From positions 310,001-374,000 of the forward strand of contig NZ_BBXF01000005.1 in the NCBI RefSeq assembly GCF_001570585.1: a DNA stretch of 64,000 nucleotides. Reading direction: 5' to 3'. This DNA is from Herbidospora daliensis (lineage in GTDB: Bacteria > Actinomycetota > Actinomycetes > Streptosporangiales > Streptosporangiaceae). Positions 51,029-60,251 of this stretch are shown here, in pieces; position 1 is the first letter of the stretch, and each line of letters starts with the position of its first letter. The position numbers were made by a program, and so were the translations under genes. Under the pieces are notes generated by a model that saw nothing but the letters and a program-made list of their open reading frames with translations, did not search any database and was not told the origin of the DNA.

Positions 51029-53524
51029 ATGTCCACCTGGACGCTGACCCGGCGCGACCTGCTGCGGGCCGCCGTCGTCGCCGGAGCGGGCGCCGCCGGT
51101 CTGGGCGGCATCGAGGTCGTGCACCAGCTGAGCGCCTCACCCGGCCCCACCGGCCAGACGACCGGCGCGGTGCGCCGGGTCGCCTCGATGTGCCAGATGT
51201 GCACGACCGCCTGCGGCATCATCGCCAACGTCAGGGACGGTCGGCTGCTCACCATTGAGGGCAACCCCGCCGACCCCAACAGCCAGGGGTCGGTCTGCGC
51301 GAAAGGCGTGGCCGGTCCTTCCGTCCTGTACGACCCCAACCGCCTGCTCTACCCGCTCAAGCGGGTCGGCCGCCGTGGCGAGGGCAAGTGGAAGCGCATC
51401 ACGTGGGAGGAGGCGTACACGGAAATCGCCGACCGGCTGCGCGCGATCCGCGAGAGCGGCCGTCCGGAGGAGTTCGCCTTCCAGCAGGGCCGCAACCGCT
51501 CCACCGACATCGTGGCCCGGTTCCTCGACGCCTTCGGCACCCCGTCGGCGTTCAACCACCGCGCCCTGTGCTCCCTGAACCGGCGGGCCGCGATCCTGAG
51601 CACGATCGGCGACTCCGACTGGGATCTCGGCGACTTCGAGAACAGCCGCTACATCCTCAACTTCGGCAGCAACTGGGCCGAGGCCCACCAGGGCCACATC
51701 CCGGTCGCGATCCGCATGATGCGGGCCCGGGAACGCGGCGCGAAGATCGTCACCTTCGACGCGCGGTTGTCGAACACCGCCGCCCTGTCGGACGAGTGGC
51801 ACCCCGTCCGCCCCGGCACCGACGGCCTGATCGCCCTGGCCATCTCCCACGTGATCTGCGCCGAGGAGCTGTGGGACCGCGACTGGTTCGACCGGTGGAC
51901 CAACTACCCGGCCGAGAAGTACGCCGAGCACGTCGCCGCGTACACCCCCGAACTGGCCGAGGCCGAGAGCGGCGTGCCGGCCGAGGCGATTCGGCGTATC
52001 GCCCGCGAGTTCGCCGCGGCCGCGCCGCGCTGCACCACGATCTGCAACCGCGGCTCGGCCGCCCACCGCAACGGGTTCCACAACGACCGCGCCATCACCG
52101 TGCTCAACGCTCTGGTCGGCAACATGGGCAAGGAGGGCGGCTGGTGCTGGCACCCCATGAGCGCCTGGGACAAGAAGGCGCTGCCCGAGCCGGGCCCGAT
52201 CGCGCCCAAGCCGACCGCGCGCAGCCTCATCGCCGAGGCGAAGGACTGGCCGCTGGCCAACGCCTGGCAGGGCAACAAGATGCGGGTCGGCGAGATCGTC
52301 TACCTGTGGATCAAGGAACGGCGGCAGCAGATCTCGGCGCTGATGACCTACAACTGCGACCAGGCGTGGGCCTGGCCGGAGGCGAACCTGGTGCGCGAGG
52401 TGCTGGCCGACGAGGACCTCGTGCCCTTCCACGTCTGCCTCGACGTGATGGCCTCGGAGACCTCGAACCTGGCCGACATCGTGCTCCCGTGGACGACCTA
52501 CCTGGAACGGTGGGACATCGACTCCCGCCCGCCCCAGGGCCTGGTCGACTACGTCGGCCTGCGCCAGCCCGTCGTCGCGCCGCTGGGCGAGTCGAAGGAC
52601 CTGCGCGAGATCTTCCCCGAGCTGGCCCGGCGGATCGGCGGCGGCATGGAGGAGTACTTCCCGTGGGCCACGCAGGAGGAGTACTTCGAACGCTACTTCG
52701 CCCCCGTGCCCGGCGGCTTCGGCCACATGCGGACCGCCGGCGTCTACGTCGACCCGGCCAAGAAGCCCAACTATCTCCCGTACGAGAAGGAGCTCACCCC
52801 CGAAGATCTCGAAGGCACCCGTACCGAGGACGGGGTGATCCACAACGCGGAGGGCCCGATCGGCGTCATGGTCGACGGGGTCGCCCGGCGCGGATTCGGC
52901 ACCCCCTCACGGAAGGTCGAGGTGCACAGCGGGTTCGTCGCCGACCGGGGCCGCGAGGCCGACCGGGAGATCTCCCCGCTGCCGGTGTACGAGCCCATCC
53001 CCGGCCACCGGGAGCAACTCGCCCAGGGCAGGCTCATCATGATCAGCTTCAAGTGGAACGTGCACAACGCCCACCGCACCATGCAGTCGAAGTGGCTCCA
53101 GGAGATCTCGCACACCAACCCGGCGTGGCTGAACCCCGCCACGGCGGCCCGGCTCGGCCTGGTCCACGGCGACTGGATCGAGGTGACGAGCTACCGCCCA
53201 ATTGATCCGCAGGTGCCCCGGGGCGACGGCTCTCGGGTGGGATCGCTGCGCACCCGCGTCCACCTCACTGAGGGCGTCCACCCTCAGGTCATCGCGATCG
53301 CCCACAACGCCGGCCGGACCACCGGCGGCCCGGTCGCCTCCAACGGCCGCGACCGCGCCGTGCTGCCCGGCCACGAGCCGCCCGACCACGGCCGGGTCTG
53401 GTGGGCGGGCTCGCTGAGCGTGGCCCAGAACGACATCCTGCCGATCTACCCCGACCCGGTGTCGGGACAGCAGGCCTACCACGACACGATGGTCACCGTC
53501 CGCCGGATCGAGGGCACCGCGTGA
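51029..53524 (+). CDS. Molybdopterin catalytic subunit, DMSO-reductase family (Psr/Phs/Srd-like)
   Basis: An 831-aa protein. Twin-arginine signal TRRDLLRAAVVAGAGAAG, [4Fe-4S] motif MCQMCTTACG with the fourth Cys in GSVCAKG, and the predicted Mo ligand C181 in NHRALCSLNRRAA, then NFGSNWAEAHQGH. Exported by Tat with the B subunit. The gene order B-C-A plus TorD matches selenate (Srd) and polysulfide (Psr) reductases; tetrathionate or thiosulfate are other options. The ligand is Cys (TGC), not Sec. Its TGA overlaps the TorD start. Confidence 0.92.
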   Translation: MSTWTLTRRDLLRAAVVAGAGAAGLGGIEVVHQLSASPGPTGQTTGAVRRVASMCQMCTTACGIIANVRDGRLLTIEGNPADPNSQGSVCAKGVAGPSVLYDPNRLLYPLKRVGRRGEGKWKRITWEEAYTEIADRLRAIRESGRPEEFAFQQGRNRSTDIVARFLDAFGTPSAFNHRALCSLNRRAAILSTIGDSDWDLGDFENSRYILNFGSNWAEAHQGHIPVAIRMMRARERGAKIVTFDARLSNTAALSDEWHPVRPGTDGLIALAISHVICAEELWDRDWFDRWTNYPAEKYAEHVAAYTPELAEAESGVPAEAIRRIAREFAAAAPRCTTICNRGSAAHRNGFHNDRAITVLNALVGNMGKEGGWCWHPMSAWDKKALPEPGPIAPKPTARSLIAEAKDWPLANAWQGNKMRVGEIVYLWIKERRQQISALMTYNCDQAWAWPEANLVREVLADEDLVPFHVCLDVMASETSNLADIVLPWTTYLERWDIDSRPPQGLVDYVGLRQPVVAPLGESKDLREIFPELARRIGGGMEEYFPWATQEEYFERYFAPVPGGFGHMRTAGVYVDPAKKPNYLPYEKELTPEDLEGTRTEDGVIHNAEGPIGVMVDGVARRGFGTPSRKVEVHSGFVADRGREADREISPLPVYEPIPGHREQLAQGRLIMISFKWNVHNAHRTMQSKWLQEISHTNPAWLNPATAARLGLVHGDWIEVTSYRPIDPQVPRGDGSRVGSLRTRVHLTEGVHPQVIAIAHNAGRTTGGPVASNGRDRAVLPGHEPPDHGRVWWAGSLSVAQNDILPIYPDPVSGQQAYHDTMVTVRRIEGTA

Positions 53525-53976
53525 ACGCCGACGTCCTGCTGCTCACGTCGCGGCTGGTCAGCACGGAGATCGACGCGCCGTTGCGGGAGGCGCTCGGGTG
53601 TCCCGAACCGCTGGAGGAGTTGTCGGCGGAGTTCTGCCGCCTGTTCGTCGGGCCGCGCCCGGTGTGCCCGCCGTACGCGTCGGTCCAGCGGGGCGAGCCG
53701 ATGGTCGGTGGACGTGCCGAGCGGCGGCTGAAGGACTTCGCCGCCCGGCACGGGCTCGACGTGGTGGTGCCCCCGGGCTTCGCCGTGCTCGCCCTCGACC
53801 ACCTCGGGGTGGAGTTGGCCCTGCTCCATCACCTCGGCGACGGACCGGTCGCGGCGGAACTGTTGGACGACCACCTGCGGCCGTGGGCGCCCGGCTACCT
53901 GCGCCTGCTGGAGGAGTCGGCGCGCCTGGAGCCCTACGTGTCGGCCGCGCGGTGGTGCCGCGAGGAGCTCACATGA
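53521..53976 (+). CDS. TorD/DmsD-like molybdoenzyme chaperone
   Basis: A 151-aa helical protein: LSAEFCRLFVGPRPVCPPYA, VALDHLGVELALLHHLGDGP, WAPGYLRLLEESARLEPYV-type segments, typical of TorD chaperones that guard cofactor loading and Tat export. GTG 53521 overlaps the catalytic-subunit stop. Its last 8 bp overlap the convergent TusA-ferritin gene. Confidence 0.87.
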   Translation: MNADVLLLTSRLVSTEIDAPLREALGCPEPLEELSAEFCRLFVGPRPVCPPYASVQRGEPMVGGRAERRLKDFAARHGLDVVVPPGFAVLALDHLGVELALLHHLGDGPVAAELLDDHLRPWAPGYLRLLEESARLEPYVSAARWCREELT

Positions 53977-55159
53977 AGTTGCGCGTGTGCAGGGCCGACA
54001 ACTCGGCGGCCTCGTCGTGGGGGAAGCCCAGCCGCACCAGCCGGTGCTGACGTCCCTCGTCCATCTCGGCCTGAAGGTCCTGTACGGCGGCGTAACCGCG
54101 CCTGATGCCGGCCGGGGTCCACTCCCCCGCTGCGAGCACGACCAGCGCGTCGAAGACGTCCTGGTTCAGCCCCGCGCTGGAGATGAGCGTCTCGTGCCGC
54201 TGCTCGATCGCCCCCCGCAACCGCCCCAGCAAGGTCCGGTCGAGGTTGCCCTGGTGCTGAAGGTGGGCGACACCGAAGGCGACATGGCGGGCCTCGTCCT
54301 GGCGTGCCATGCGGGCGACCTGGCGGGTCACCGGGTCGGGGGCGTTGCGGTCGATGAAGGTCAGCAGGTTGAGGAAGCTGCCCTCGCCGAGCACCGACAG
54401 CAGGAACGACGCCATTGAGAAGTCGGGTTCGCGCAGCAGCGTGGCCAGCGACTCCCGGCCGCTGACCGAGGAGGTGCCCATCTCGCCGCCTGTCAGCAGC
54501 GCCCGCCGGGTGAAGACCTCGACGTGGCGGGCCTCGTCGGCGGCCTGGACGGCCAGCAGTTGCAGCACCTCGCGGAAGTGCGGGTGGATGCGGGCCAGCA
54601 GCCGCGCCGGGACGACCAGCGCGGCCTGCTCGTTCTCCACCAGGAACGTCATGACCTGCACGACCGCGCGCTCGATCTCGGGTGCGAGATCGACGGTGGC
54701 GTCCCAGGCGATGGCGGTGGCCGGGTCCCACTGCGAGGCCGCGGCGTTGGCGTACAGCGTCGGAGCCAGATCAGCCCAGACGAGTTCCCGCGAGGCCAGG
54801 TCGGCGGCGATCGGCGGCCCGCCCGGCTCGACCAGCGCGCCCCGGGCCGCCAGCCCCCAGTGAGCCGGAGGCGCGTCGACGATCCGCAGCGGAGAGGGAC
54901 CGCCGGCGCGTTCGGCGTGCATCCATCGATCGAGGTCGGCGCGGCCCCGGGTGACCCAGACCCGCACCCCTTCGTCGTTGTCGTCGGCCCGGCGTGTGTG
55001 GTGCCCCTTCGCCCGGCACCACACCTCCACGTGCATGGCCAGCGCCGGGTCCAGGCCCGCGACGCCCACCTCGTCACCCGGCCGCAGCGGGCCCAGGGCC
55101 CGTTGCAGCAGGATGTGGGCGCCCTGCTCGAAGCCCAGATCGCCCAGGTCGACGATCAT
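53969..55159 (-). CDS. TusA-like domain fused to a ferritin-like di-iron protein
   Basis: A 396-aa fusion. Residues 1-~75 are a TusA/SirA-like fold (DLGDLGFEQGAHILLQRALG, LRPGDEVGVAGLDPALAMHV, EVWCRAKGHHT); the usual N-terminal CPxP Cys of TusA is not seen, although a Cys is kept in the WCRAKGH segment. Residues ~150-396 are ferritin-like, with VENEQAALV, QAADEARHVEVFTRR and RQDEARHVAFGVAHL giving the E/ExxH iron ligands. An oxygen-activating di-iron enzyme working on a protein-bound S or Se group is plausible. ATG 55159 overlaps the PhnD-like stop. Confidence 0.82.
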   Translation of the reverse strand: MIVDLGDLGFEQGAHILLQRALGPLRPGDEVGVAGLDPALAMHVEVWCRAKGHHTRRADDNDEGVRVWVTRGRADLDRWMHAERAGGPSPLRIVDAPPAHWGLAARGALVEPGGPPIAADLASRELVWADLAPTLYANAAASQWDPATAIAWDATVDLAPEIERAVVQVMTFLVENEQAALVVPARLLARIHPHFREVLQLLAVQAADEARHVEVFTRRALLTGGEMGTSSVSGRESLATLLREPDFSMASFLLSVLGEGSFLNLLTFIDRNAPDPVTRQVARMARQDEARHVAFGVAHLQHQGNLDRTLLGRLRGAIEQRHETLISSAGLNQDVFDALVVLAAGEWTPAGIRRGYAAVQDLQAEMDEGRQHRLVRLGFPHDEAAELSALHTRNFM

Positions 55160-55995
55160 GGCCGGTAGTCGGCGGCGGTGACGGCCCCGGCCGCGTCGTA
55201 GAAACCGGTCTCGTCGACGGCCCTCTCCAGCGCCGGATAGCCGCTGGTGCGCCCGGGCTCCCAGCGGGTCAGCCCCTCCAGGTCGAACAGCGGCCGGACC
55301 TTCGGGTCGGTGTACGACATGGACAGCAGCAGTTCGGCGAAGTCGGCCCGGGTGGTGTCGGAGACGGTCTCGCCCAGGGTCATGTTGCAGTGGTCGAAGG
55401 GCGCGGTCTGCCCGATGATCCGGGTCGACCCGGCGGGCAGCGTGCCCTCCTTGCCGAACAGCAGGTGGTTGGAGTCGATCATGCACGCGGCGGCGACCGA
55501 ACCCGCGATCAGTGCACGGGCCGCATCACGCTCCCCGCCGATGTGGTCACCGTGCAGCCCCACCCCGACGTCGAAGCGCCGCACGTTCACCGGCACGTCC
55601 CGGGAGGCCAGGTAGGACAGCGGCAGCAGCGTGGCCTGCGGCGAGTCGACCGCCCCGACCGCGACGGTCTCACCCTTGAGATCGGCCACGTCCTTGAAGG
55701 GCGAGTCGGCCCGTACGACGATCAGCGAGGTCAGATCGCGGTCGGTGTCACGCATGACCAGCGGGGTCAGCGTGCGACCGCGCGCCTCCGCGAGCCGTCT
55801 GCTGCGGATCCATGCCAGCGGCGAGTTCCAGGCGGCGTCGATCCGGCCCTCAGCCAGGTCTTCGGCCTGGCGCTCGTACTGGGAGTAGAGGACGAAGTCG
55901 AAGGGCAGCCCGTTGTCGTTCAGCCACGACCGGAAGCCGCCCCAGATGGTGACCACCTTGGGGTCGTAGGCCACCGCACCCATGAGAAGCGTCAT
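55156..55995 (-). CDS. PhnD-like binding protein without signal peptide
   Basis: A 279-aa PhnD fold: LLMGAVAYDPKVVTIWGGFR, RIDAAWNSPLAWIRSRRLAE, FKDVADLKGETVAVGAVDSP. No signal or lipobox and no adjacent ABC permease or ATPase, unlike the PhnD-like lipoprotein at 12448. It is probably cytosolic and may act as a substrate carrier or enzyme subunit. Sits between an acyl-CoA-dehydrogenase-like gene (13-bp gap) and the TusA-ferritin gene (ATGA overlap). Confidence 0.85.
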   Translation of the reverse strand: MTLLMGAVAYDPKVVTIWGGFRSWLNDNGLPFDFVLYSQYERQAEDLAEGRIDAAWNSPLAWIRSRRLAEARGRTLTPLVMRDTDRDLTSLIVVRADSPFKDVADLKGETVAVGAVDSPQATLLPLSYLASRDVPVNVRRFDVGVGLHGDHIGGERDAARALIAGSVAAACMIDSNHLLFGKEGTLPAGSTRIIGQTAPFDHCNMTLGETVSDTTRADFAELLLSMSYTDPKVRPLFDLEGLTRWEPGRTSGYPALERAVDETGFYDAAGAVTAADYRP

Positions 55996-56008
55996 CGCGC
56001 GCGCCTTC

Positions 56009-57126
56009 CTAGAACAGCGGCAGGCCGAGCGTGGCCCGTCCGACGAAGTCGTGCAGGGCCTCGGTCGTGGGCGCCATCACCCGCGCGGCCAGCGAGTCGC
56101 GAAAGAGCCGCTCCACCCCGGTGGACTTGCGGAAGGCCGACCCGCCGCACACGCGCATCACGCCGTCGGCGACCTCCGCCGCCGCCTCCCCGGCCACGGC
56201 CTTGACCTGCAGCACCCGCAAAGTCGCGTCCGCGCGCCCGGAGCCGAGCGCGGCGAGGGTGTCGTCCCGGAAGGTGCGCACGGTGTCGGTGCGGGTGCGC
56301 AGTTGCGCGAAGGAGGCGCGCAGCTGCGGCTGGTCGGCCAGCGACTGCCCGAGATGGTCGAGCCGGGCGCCGACGAGATGGTCGTGGGCCTTGGCGACCA
56401 GCGCCTCCATCAGGCCAAGCGAGAACGAGGCGTTCAGCACCAGGAAGAACGGCAGCGCCGAGGCGAGCGCCTGGTTGAGTCCCTCGCCGTCGGCGCCGAG
56501 CATCGCCGAGCGGGACACCGTCACGCCCTTGCCCTTGACCGGGTTGGAGGCGTTGCCCCGTAACCCGAACCCGTCGAAGGGCCCGCCGACATCGAGCCCG
56601 GCCGCGTCACTGGCCACCAGCCAGATGGTCATCGGCCCGTCGGCGGCCAGCGGACGGCTGGACCACACGTAACTGTCGGCCTCGCCGGCGGCGGTGACCC
56701 AGCTCTTGTCGGAGTCGAGCCGCACCTGCTCGCCGTCGGCCTCGGCCGTGCCCAGCGGTGCCCAGAAGTGACTGCGGGAACCGGTCTCGGAGAAGGCCAG
56801 CGTGGTGAGGTGGCCGTTGCCGGCGATGGCCTCGCGAGTGGCCTTGTCGCCGTGGGCTTCGATGAGCGCCGTGGCGGCGTAGTGCATCAGCAGGACCATC
56901 GCGGTCGACCCGCACACCCCCGCCACCCGCTCGATCACCTCGGCGGCGGCCTTCATGTCCTGCCCCCGGCCGCCGACCTCCTCGGCGCTGATCAGGCCGA
57001 GCAATCCGGCCTTGGCGAGGGCGTCGATGCTCGCTCTCGGGAAGGTTCCGGAACGGTCCGTTTCGGCGGCCTGGGGGCGATGGTGTCTTGGACGACGGCA
57101 TCCAGGGCGGCGTGATCGATGGACAT
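56009..57126 (-). CDS. Acyl-CoA-dehydrogenase-like flavoenzyme with a probable N-terminal frameshift
   Basis: About 370 aa of ACAD fold: LISAEEVGGRGQDMKAAAEV, SDKSWVTAAGEADSYVWSS, VMRVCGGSAFRKSTGVERLF. The start at ATG 57126 reads SIDHAALDAVVQDTIAP and then loses frame within a run of C (plus-strand G near 57072-57076); one added C would join it to AAETDRSGTFPRASIDALAK. So either a sequencing error or a recent inactivation. The enzyme resembles the one at 13350-14561 and is likewise encoded beside a PhnD-like protein. Confidence 0.8.
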
Positions 57127-57197
57127 GACCATTCACCACTTTCGATGTGCGTGAAAGAAGTCAATAATCTCGCGCGAAATTGCGAGGCGACATGGCG

Positions 57198-57226
57198 AGC
57201 GTACGCACGGCAAGCGTTAGCGTCAA
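57198..57226 (-). promoter_or_regulatory. Promoter of the ACAD/PhnD-like/TusA-ferritin operon
   Basis: TTGACG (57226-57221), 17 bp, TACGCT (57203-57198), with AGTTGACGCTAACG shared with the ArsR promoter at 46757. About 70 nt of leader follow before ATG 57126. Confidence 0.5.
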
Positions 57227-57296
57227 CTGTCGGAAGCATCATTGCAGTTCAAACGGCTAGAATGAATAATTCTCACTTTCACTTGGGCCACCTTAA

Positions 57297-57313
57297 AGAA
57301 TTCTGGGAATTCT
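57297..57313. repeat. Inverted repeat AGAATTC-TGG-GAATTCT
   Basis: A perfect 7-bp inverted repeat with 3-bp centre in AT-rich DNA upstream of the ACAD-like operon. ACTTTAGATTTCAC, a half-match of the shared palindrome, follows at 57319. Candidate operator. Confidence 0.45.
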
Positions 57314-57350
57314 AAAAGACTTTAGATTTCACAGGTCGCCGACACGGCGA

Positions 57351-58425
57351 ATGTGGCCGGTGATCATGGATGTCTGGAGACCATCCGGGTCGGCAAGCCA
57401 ATTCCGTCGCCACACCCGCGTTTGCGGGGTTGCCCCGTTCTGTCCGGCGGGCGATGGCGAGCGATGTGCCCGCTTCCCTCGGTTGCCCCGCTTGTCAGGC
57501 TCCGGCGGGCCACAAGTGCCGCCGCACGCTCACCGTGTCGCTCTGGCCGCAGCCTGCGTCACCCTTGCCTGGATCGCTGAACGCTTCCTGACCGCCGATG
57601 TCTTCGGCAACCTGCTCCTGCTGATCGAAACCGAGCACACTCTCGGGCCGCACCGGGCCGCCCGCAGAGCTCACCCGTTCCACGATCCTTCCGGCGACGA
57701 CCGCCGGGCGGCACCCCAGTGGGAGCGCAAGATGCTCCTGCTCGCCGTCCGTTTATAGGAAGGCGTCGAGGAGATCCTGGCCGCCGTCGACGGCCGCAGC
57801 CTCACACTCAAAGACGAACGCGCCCAGTCCGACAGTCTCTACACCACGTTGACCCACCTCCGCCCGGCCATCGAACTGCTCCCCGAAACCAGCGACGAAC
57901 TGGACCGGCCGCCCTCCCTGCGCCGCCTGCAGCAACGACGAGACCGCGATCTCAAGGCCGAACTGGCCACCTGCGTCCGGCGGCGCGACCGGGCCCAGGC
58001 CGGCAGCGCCTCGCCTCTGCCGGCCGCACGCTGGCAGGTCACCCGCCATGACCCCAACGGGGTGTTCGCAGCGAGGGCACCGCGAACGCGATCATGGGGA
58101 CGGTCGGGAGTTCCTGTCGTGGTGCAGCCTGCAGGGGTGCCGCCGACGGTGGTCAACACCCGCACCCAGCCGAAGTTCCTGCGCTACCTGCCCCCCGGGT
58201 TCGACCCGGGCGAGGAGGGCCGGCACCGCACCATCAAGTACAGGGTCGTGATCCCCGGCTATGAGTCGCTGACCGATCAGGAGATCGACGAGCTGCTCGA
58301 CCTAGCCCGGCACGACCGCGTTGACGGCGGCACAGGCTGCGGCTACCAGGTCGATCTCACCCATGGACCACCCGAAGTGGTGCGGATCCAAGCCTCGGCT
58401 GCGAAGACGAACACACCGCCAGGTG
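57351..58425. other. Degenerate region, no intact gene
   Basis: Reading frames here are short, Arg/Pro-rich or broken. A zinc-finger-like fragment (SLGCPACQAPAGHKC) near 57480-57520, a helical fragment (LTHLRPAIELLPETSDELDR) near 57850, and FLRYLPPGFDPGEEGRHRTI near 58180 look like remnants of plasmid- or element-borne genes, but none can be assigned to a family with confidence. Confidence 0.4.
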
Positions 58426-58640
58426 GTGAGCCCGCCCGAGCTGCTGTCGCGGGTGGTCGCGACCGTGCGGTTCGTGTCCTGGGGCGCGATCCCGTTCGGC
58501 GCGCTGCTGGGTGGCGAGATCGCGGCGGCCATCGGTTCGCGTGGTGCGCTGTGGGTGGCGTGCTTGCTGACGCTGGTGTGCCCGCTGTTCCTGTGGTTCA
58601 GCCCGGTCCGCCGGCTGCGGGACCTGGCCGGGGAACCTGT
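58426..58640 (+). pseudogene. C-terminal fragment of an MFS transporter
   Basis: PELLSRVVATVRFVSWGAIP, FGALLGGEIAAAIGSRGALW and LFWFSPVRRLRDL-like text match the last two or three helices of EntS-type MFS exporters. The N-terminal ten helices are missing and no start is associated. It overlaps the 3' end of the convergent YjbR gene. Confidence 0.65.
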
Positions 58641-59029
58641 CCCGCCAGCTTCTTCGGCGCCCGCAGGCAGTAGCTCTCGACGAGCAGCTCGGCGATCTCG
58701 TCCCAGTCCGCGTCCGGTTCGATCACCATGCCCACGACCTGCGGGTGCCACCTCGGTTTGTAGAACGGGTGGCCGGTGCCGACGAGCGCGGCGAGCTCGG
58801 CACCGTCGGAGCGGAAGGTCAGGATGGTGGCATCCCCGACGAACGGCGCGTCGCGGGTGTAGGCGGCCGGGTACTCGTCGCTGATGCCGAGTACGTGGGC
58901 GAAGGTCTTCTTGCGGACCAGCCAGCGGGTGCCGACCCAGGCCTGTTCCTCATAGACGCCGGGGAGTGCGAGGCACAGCGCGCGGAGGCGGTCGAGGACG
59001 TCGTCCGGCACGTCGGGGTTGTCCGGCAT
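58598..59029 (-). CDS. MmcQ/YjbR-family DNA-binding-like protein
   Basis: A 143-aa protein: VLDRLRALCLALPGVYEEQA, KKTFAHVLGISDEYPAAY, HPFYKPRWHPQVVGMVIEPD. Matches the MmcQ/YjbR (CyaY-like) fold. ATG 59029 follows GGGAG. Function in actinomycetes is not known. The C-terminus past LRAPKKLAGQVPRP lies over the MFS remnant and may be extended by the rearrangement there. Confidence 0.82.
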   Translation of the reverse strand: MPDNPDVPDDVLDRLRALCLALPGVYEEQAWVGTRWLVRKKTFAHVLGISDEYPAAYTRDAPFVGDATILTFRSDGAELAALVGTGHPFYKPRWHPQVVGMVIEPDADWDEIAELLVESYCLRAPKKLAGQVPRPGPAAGGPG

Positions 59030-59531
59030 CGGCGTCTCCCAGAATTGTCGGTGCTCTCGTGCATGAGCCTGAACCACGTCGACGTCGTCCTGGCGGCTGA
59101 CCCACTTGCCTGACATGCCTTACCGATCATCAACCGCTGAACAGCCGGAACGCTCAAGACCCTGAGGCAGGCGGCGGAGACCTTCAGTGATCTGACTTGA
59201 TCAACACCTGAGCGAACGCCACTCGCCATGACCTTAGAACCCGGGTGAGGCGCGTGGCGGCCTCTTGAAACGCCACTCGACAGCGGCCGAGATCGGTCTT
59301 ACAGCGCTGCAGACCACTGAGCAGCGAAGTCGCTCGAGAACCCAAGCGGTTGTTGGTGGCATGTGACCGCGGGCACGGTTGGGCGAAGTCGTTGTTCGCG
59401 GGATTCGACCGCGCTGATGGACCGCATCGCCGACCTCCAGGGCGGCGCACCTCTACGATCTCGCCGCCCTCCCGCACCTAGCTCAGGCCCGCCGGATGCT
59501 CGAGAAGTGCCGCGTGAGTCCGTAGCCGGTC
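59030..59531. other. Intergenic, no gene seen
   Basis: Half a kilobase without a convincing coding frame on either strand, and no clear hairpin or repeat. Codon pattern is unlike the neighbouring genes. Confidence 0.45.
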
Positions 59532-60251
59532 CTACTCGGCGTCCTGTGCCTCGATCAGGTCGAGGTCGCGGATGCAGAAACGGTGGTGCTCGAAGGTCTC
59601 GTTGAGCACCGTGCCGAGGCACTGCCGCACCGAGCGGCCCCGGGCGTACGGCGGCCAGACATCGTCGTCGGGCACCGGCGCTCGCCCGGCGAGCTGCTCA
59701 GCGGTGACCTTGTCGAGCCAGGCCTCGAGCTCGGCGGCCTGTGCGTCACGCACGCTCACGATCTCGTCGAGGGACGGATCGAGCGAGAGGTCAAGTCCGT
59801 GCGCTCCACGGTAGGGCTCGACGGTCGTCCCGATGCCCATCGGCGTGAACAGCTCCGTCGAGCCCAGGCAGCAGCGGCGGAACCACGAGTCGTGGACGAA
59901 GACCAGGTGGCGCATCGTCTGCACGGCCGACCACTCGTCGTTCACGCTGCGGCGCTCGATGCCGGGCGTACGACGGATTCGCTCGATCGTGGCGGCCCAG
60001 CCGGAATGGAGCTGACGCGCTGCCTCGCGCAGATCGGCAGGGTCCTCGGAGCGGATCAGCAGCCGCACCGGATTACGCCGGTCGAGCTCTGCCTCGACGT
60101 ACTCGGTGACCTCGACCCCGTTCACCACGAGGTTGGTGATAAGCCCGTCGATCACGGCGTCCTGCATGACGACGCCGATCAGTCGTGCCCCGGTCAGATC
60201 GCACTCGCGGAACTCTGCACCGTGCAGGTCCTCGTCGACATACCGCTTCAT
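59532..60251 (-). CDS. DinB-like protein with a short pentapeptide-type N-terminus
   Basis: A 239-aa protein. The first ~45 residues (DLHGAEFRECDLTGARLIGV) resemble pentapeptide repeats; the rest is a DinB/mycothiol-dependent four-helix domain (DEWSAVQTMRHLVFVHDSWF, ETFEHHRFCIRDLDLIEA) with His residues spaced for metal binding. Of three nested ATGs, 60251 has GGAG at the right distance. Likely a mycothiol- or metal-dependent transferase of unknown substrate. Confidence 0.85.
   Translation of the reverse strand: MKRYVDEDLHGAEFRECDLTGARLIGVVMQDAVIDGLITNLVVNGVEVTEYVEAELDRRNPVRLLIRSEDPADLREAARQLHSGWAATIERIRRTPGIERRSVNDEWSAVQTMRHLVFVHDSWFRRCCLGSTELFTPMGIGTTVEPYRGAHGLDLSLDPSLDEIVSVRDAQAAELEAWLDKVTAEQLAGRAPVPDDDVWPPYARGRSVRQCLGTVLNETFEHHRFCIRDLDLIEAQDAE

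Noticed and set aside
51569-51571. Mo-ligand Cys181 of the molybdoenzyme as a Sec site
   Set aside because: The codon is TGC and no hairpin with a SECIS-like loop is visible at the right distance; Cys is a normal ligand in Psr/Srd-type enzymes.
53596-53598. TGT codon in the TorD chaperone as a Sec codon
   Set aside because: The Cys is at a non-conserved position near the N-terminus and nothing hairpin-like follows.
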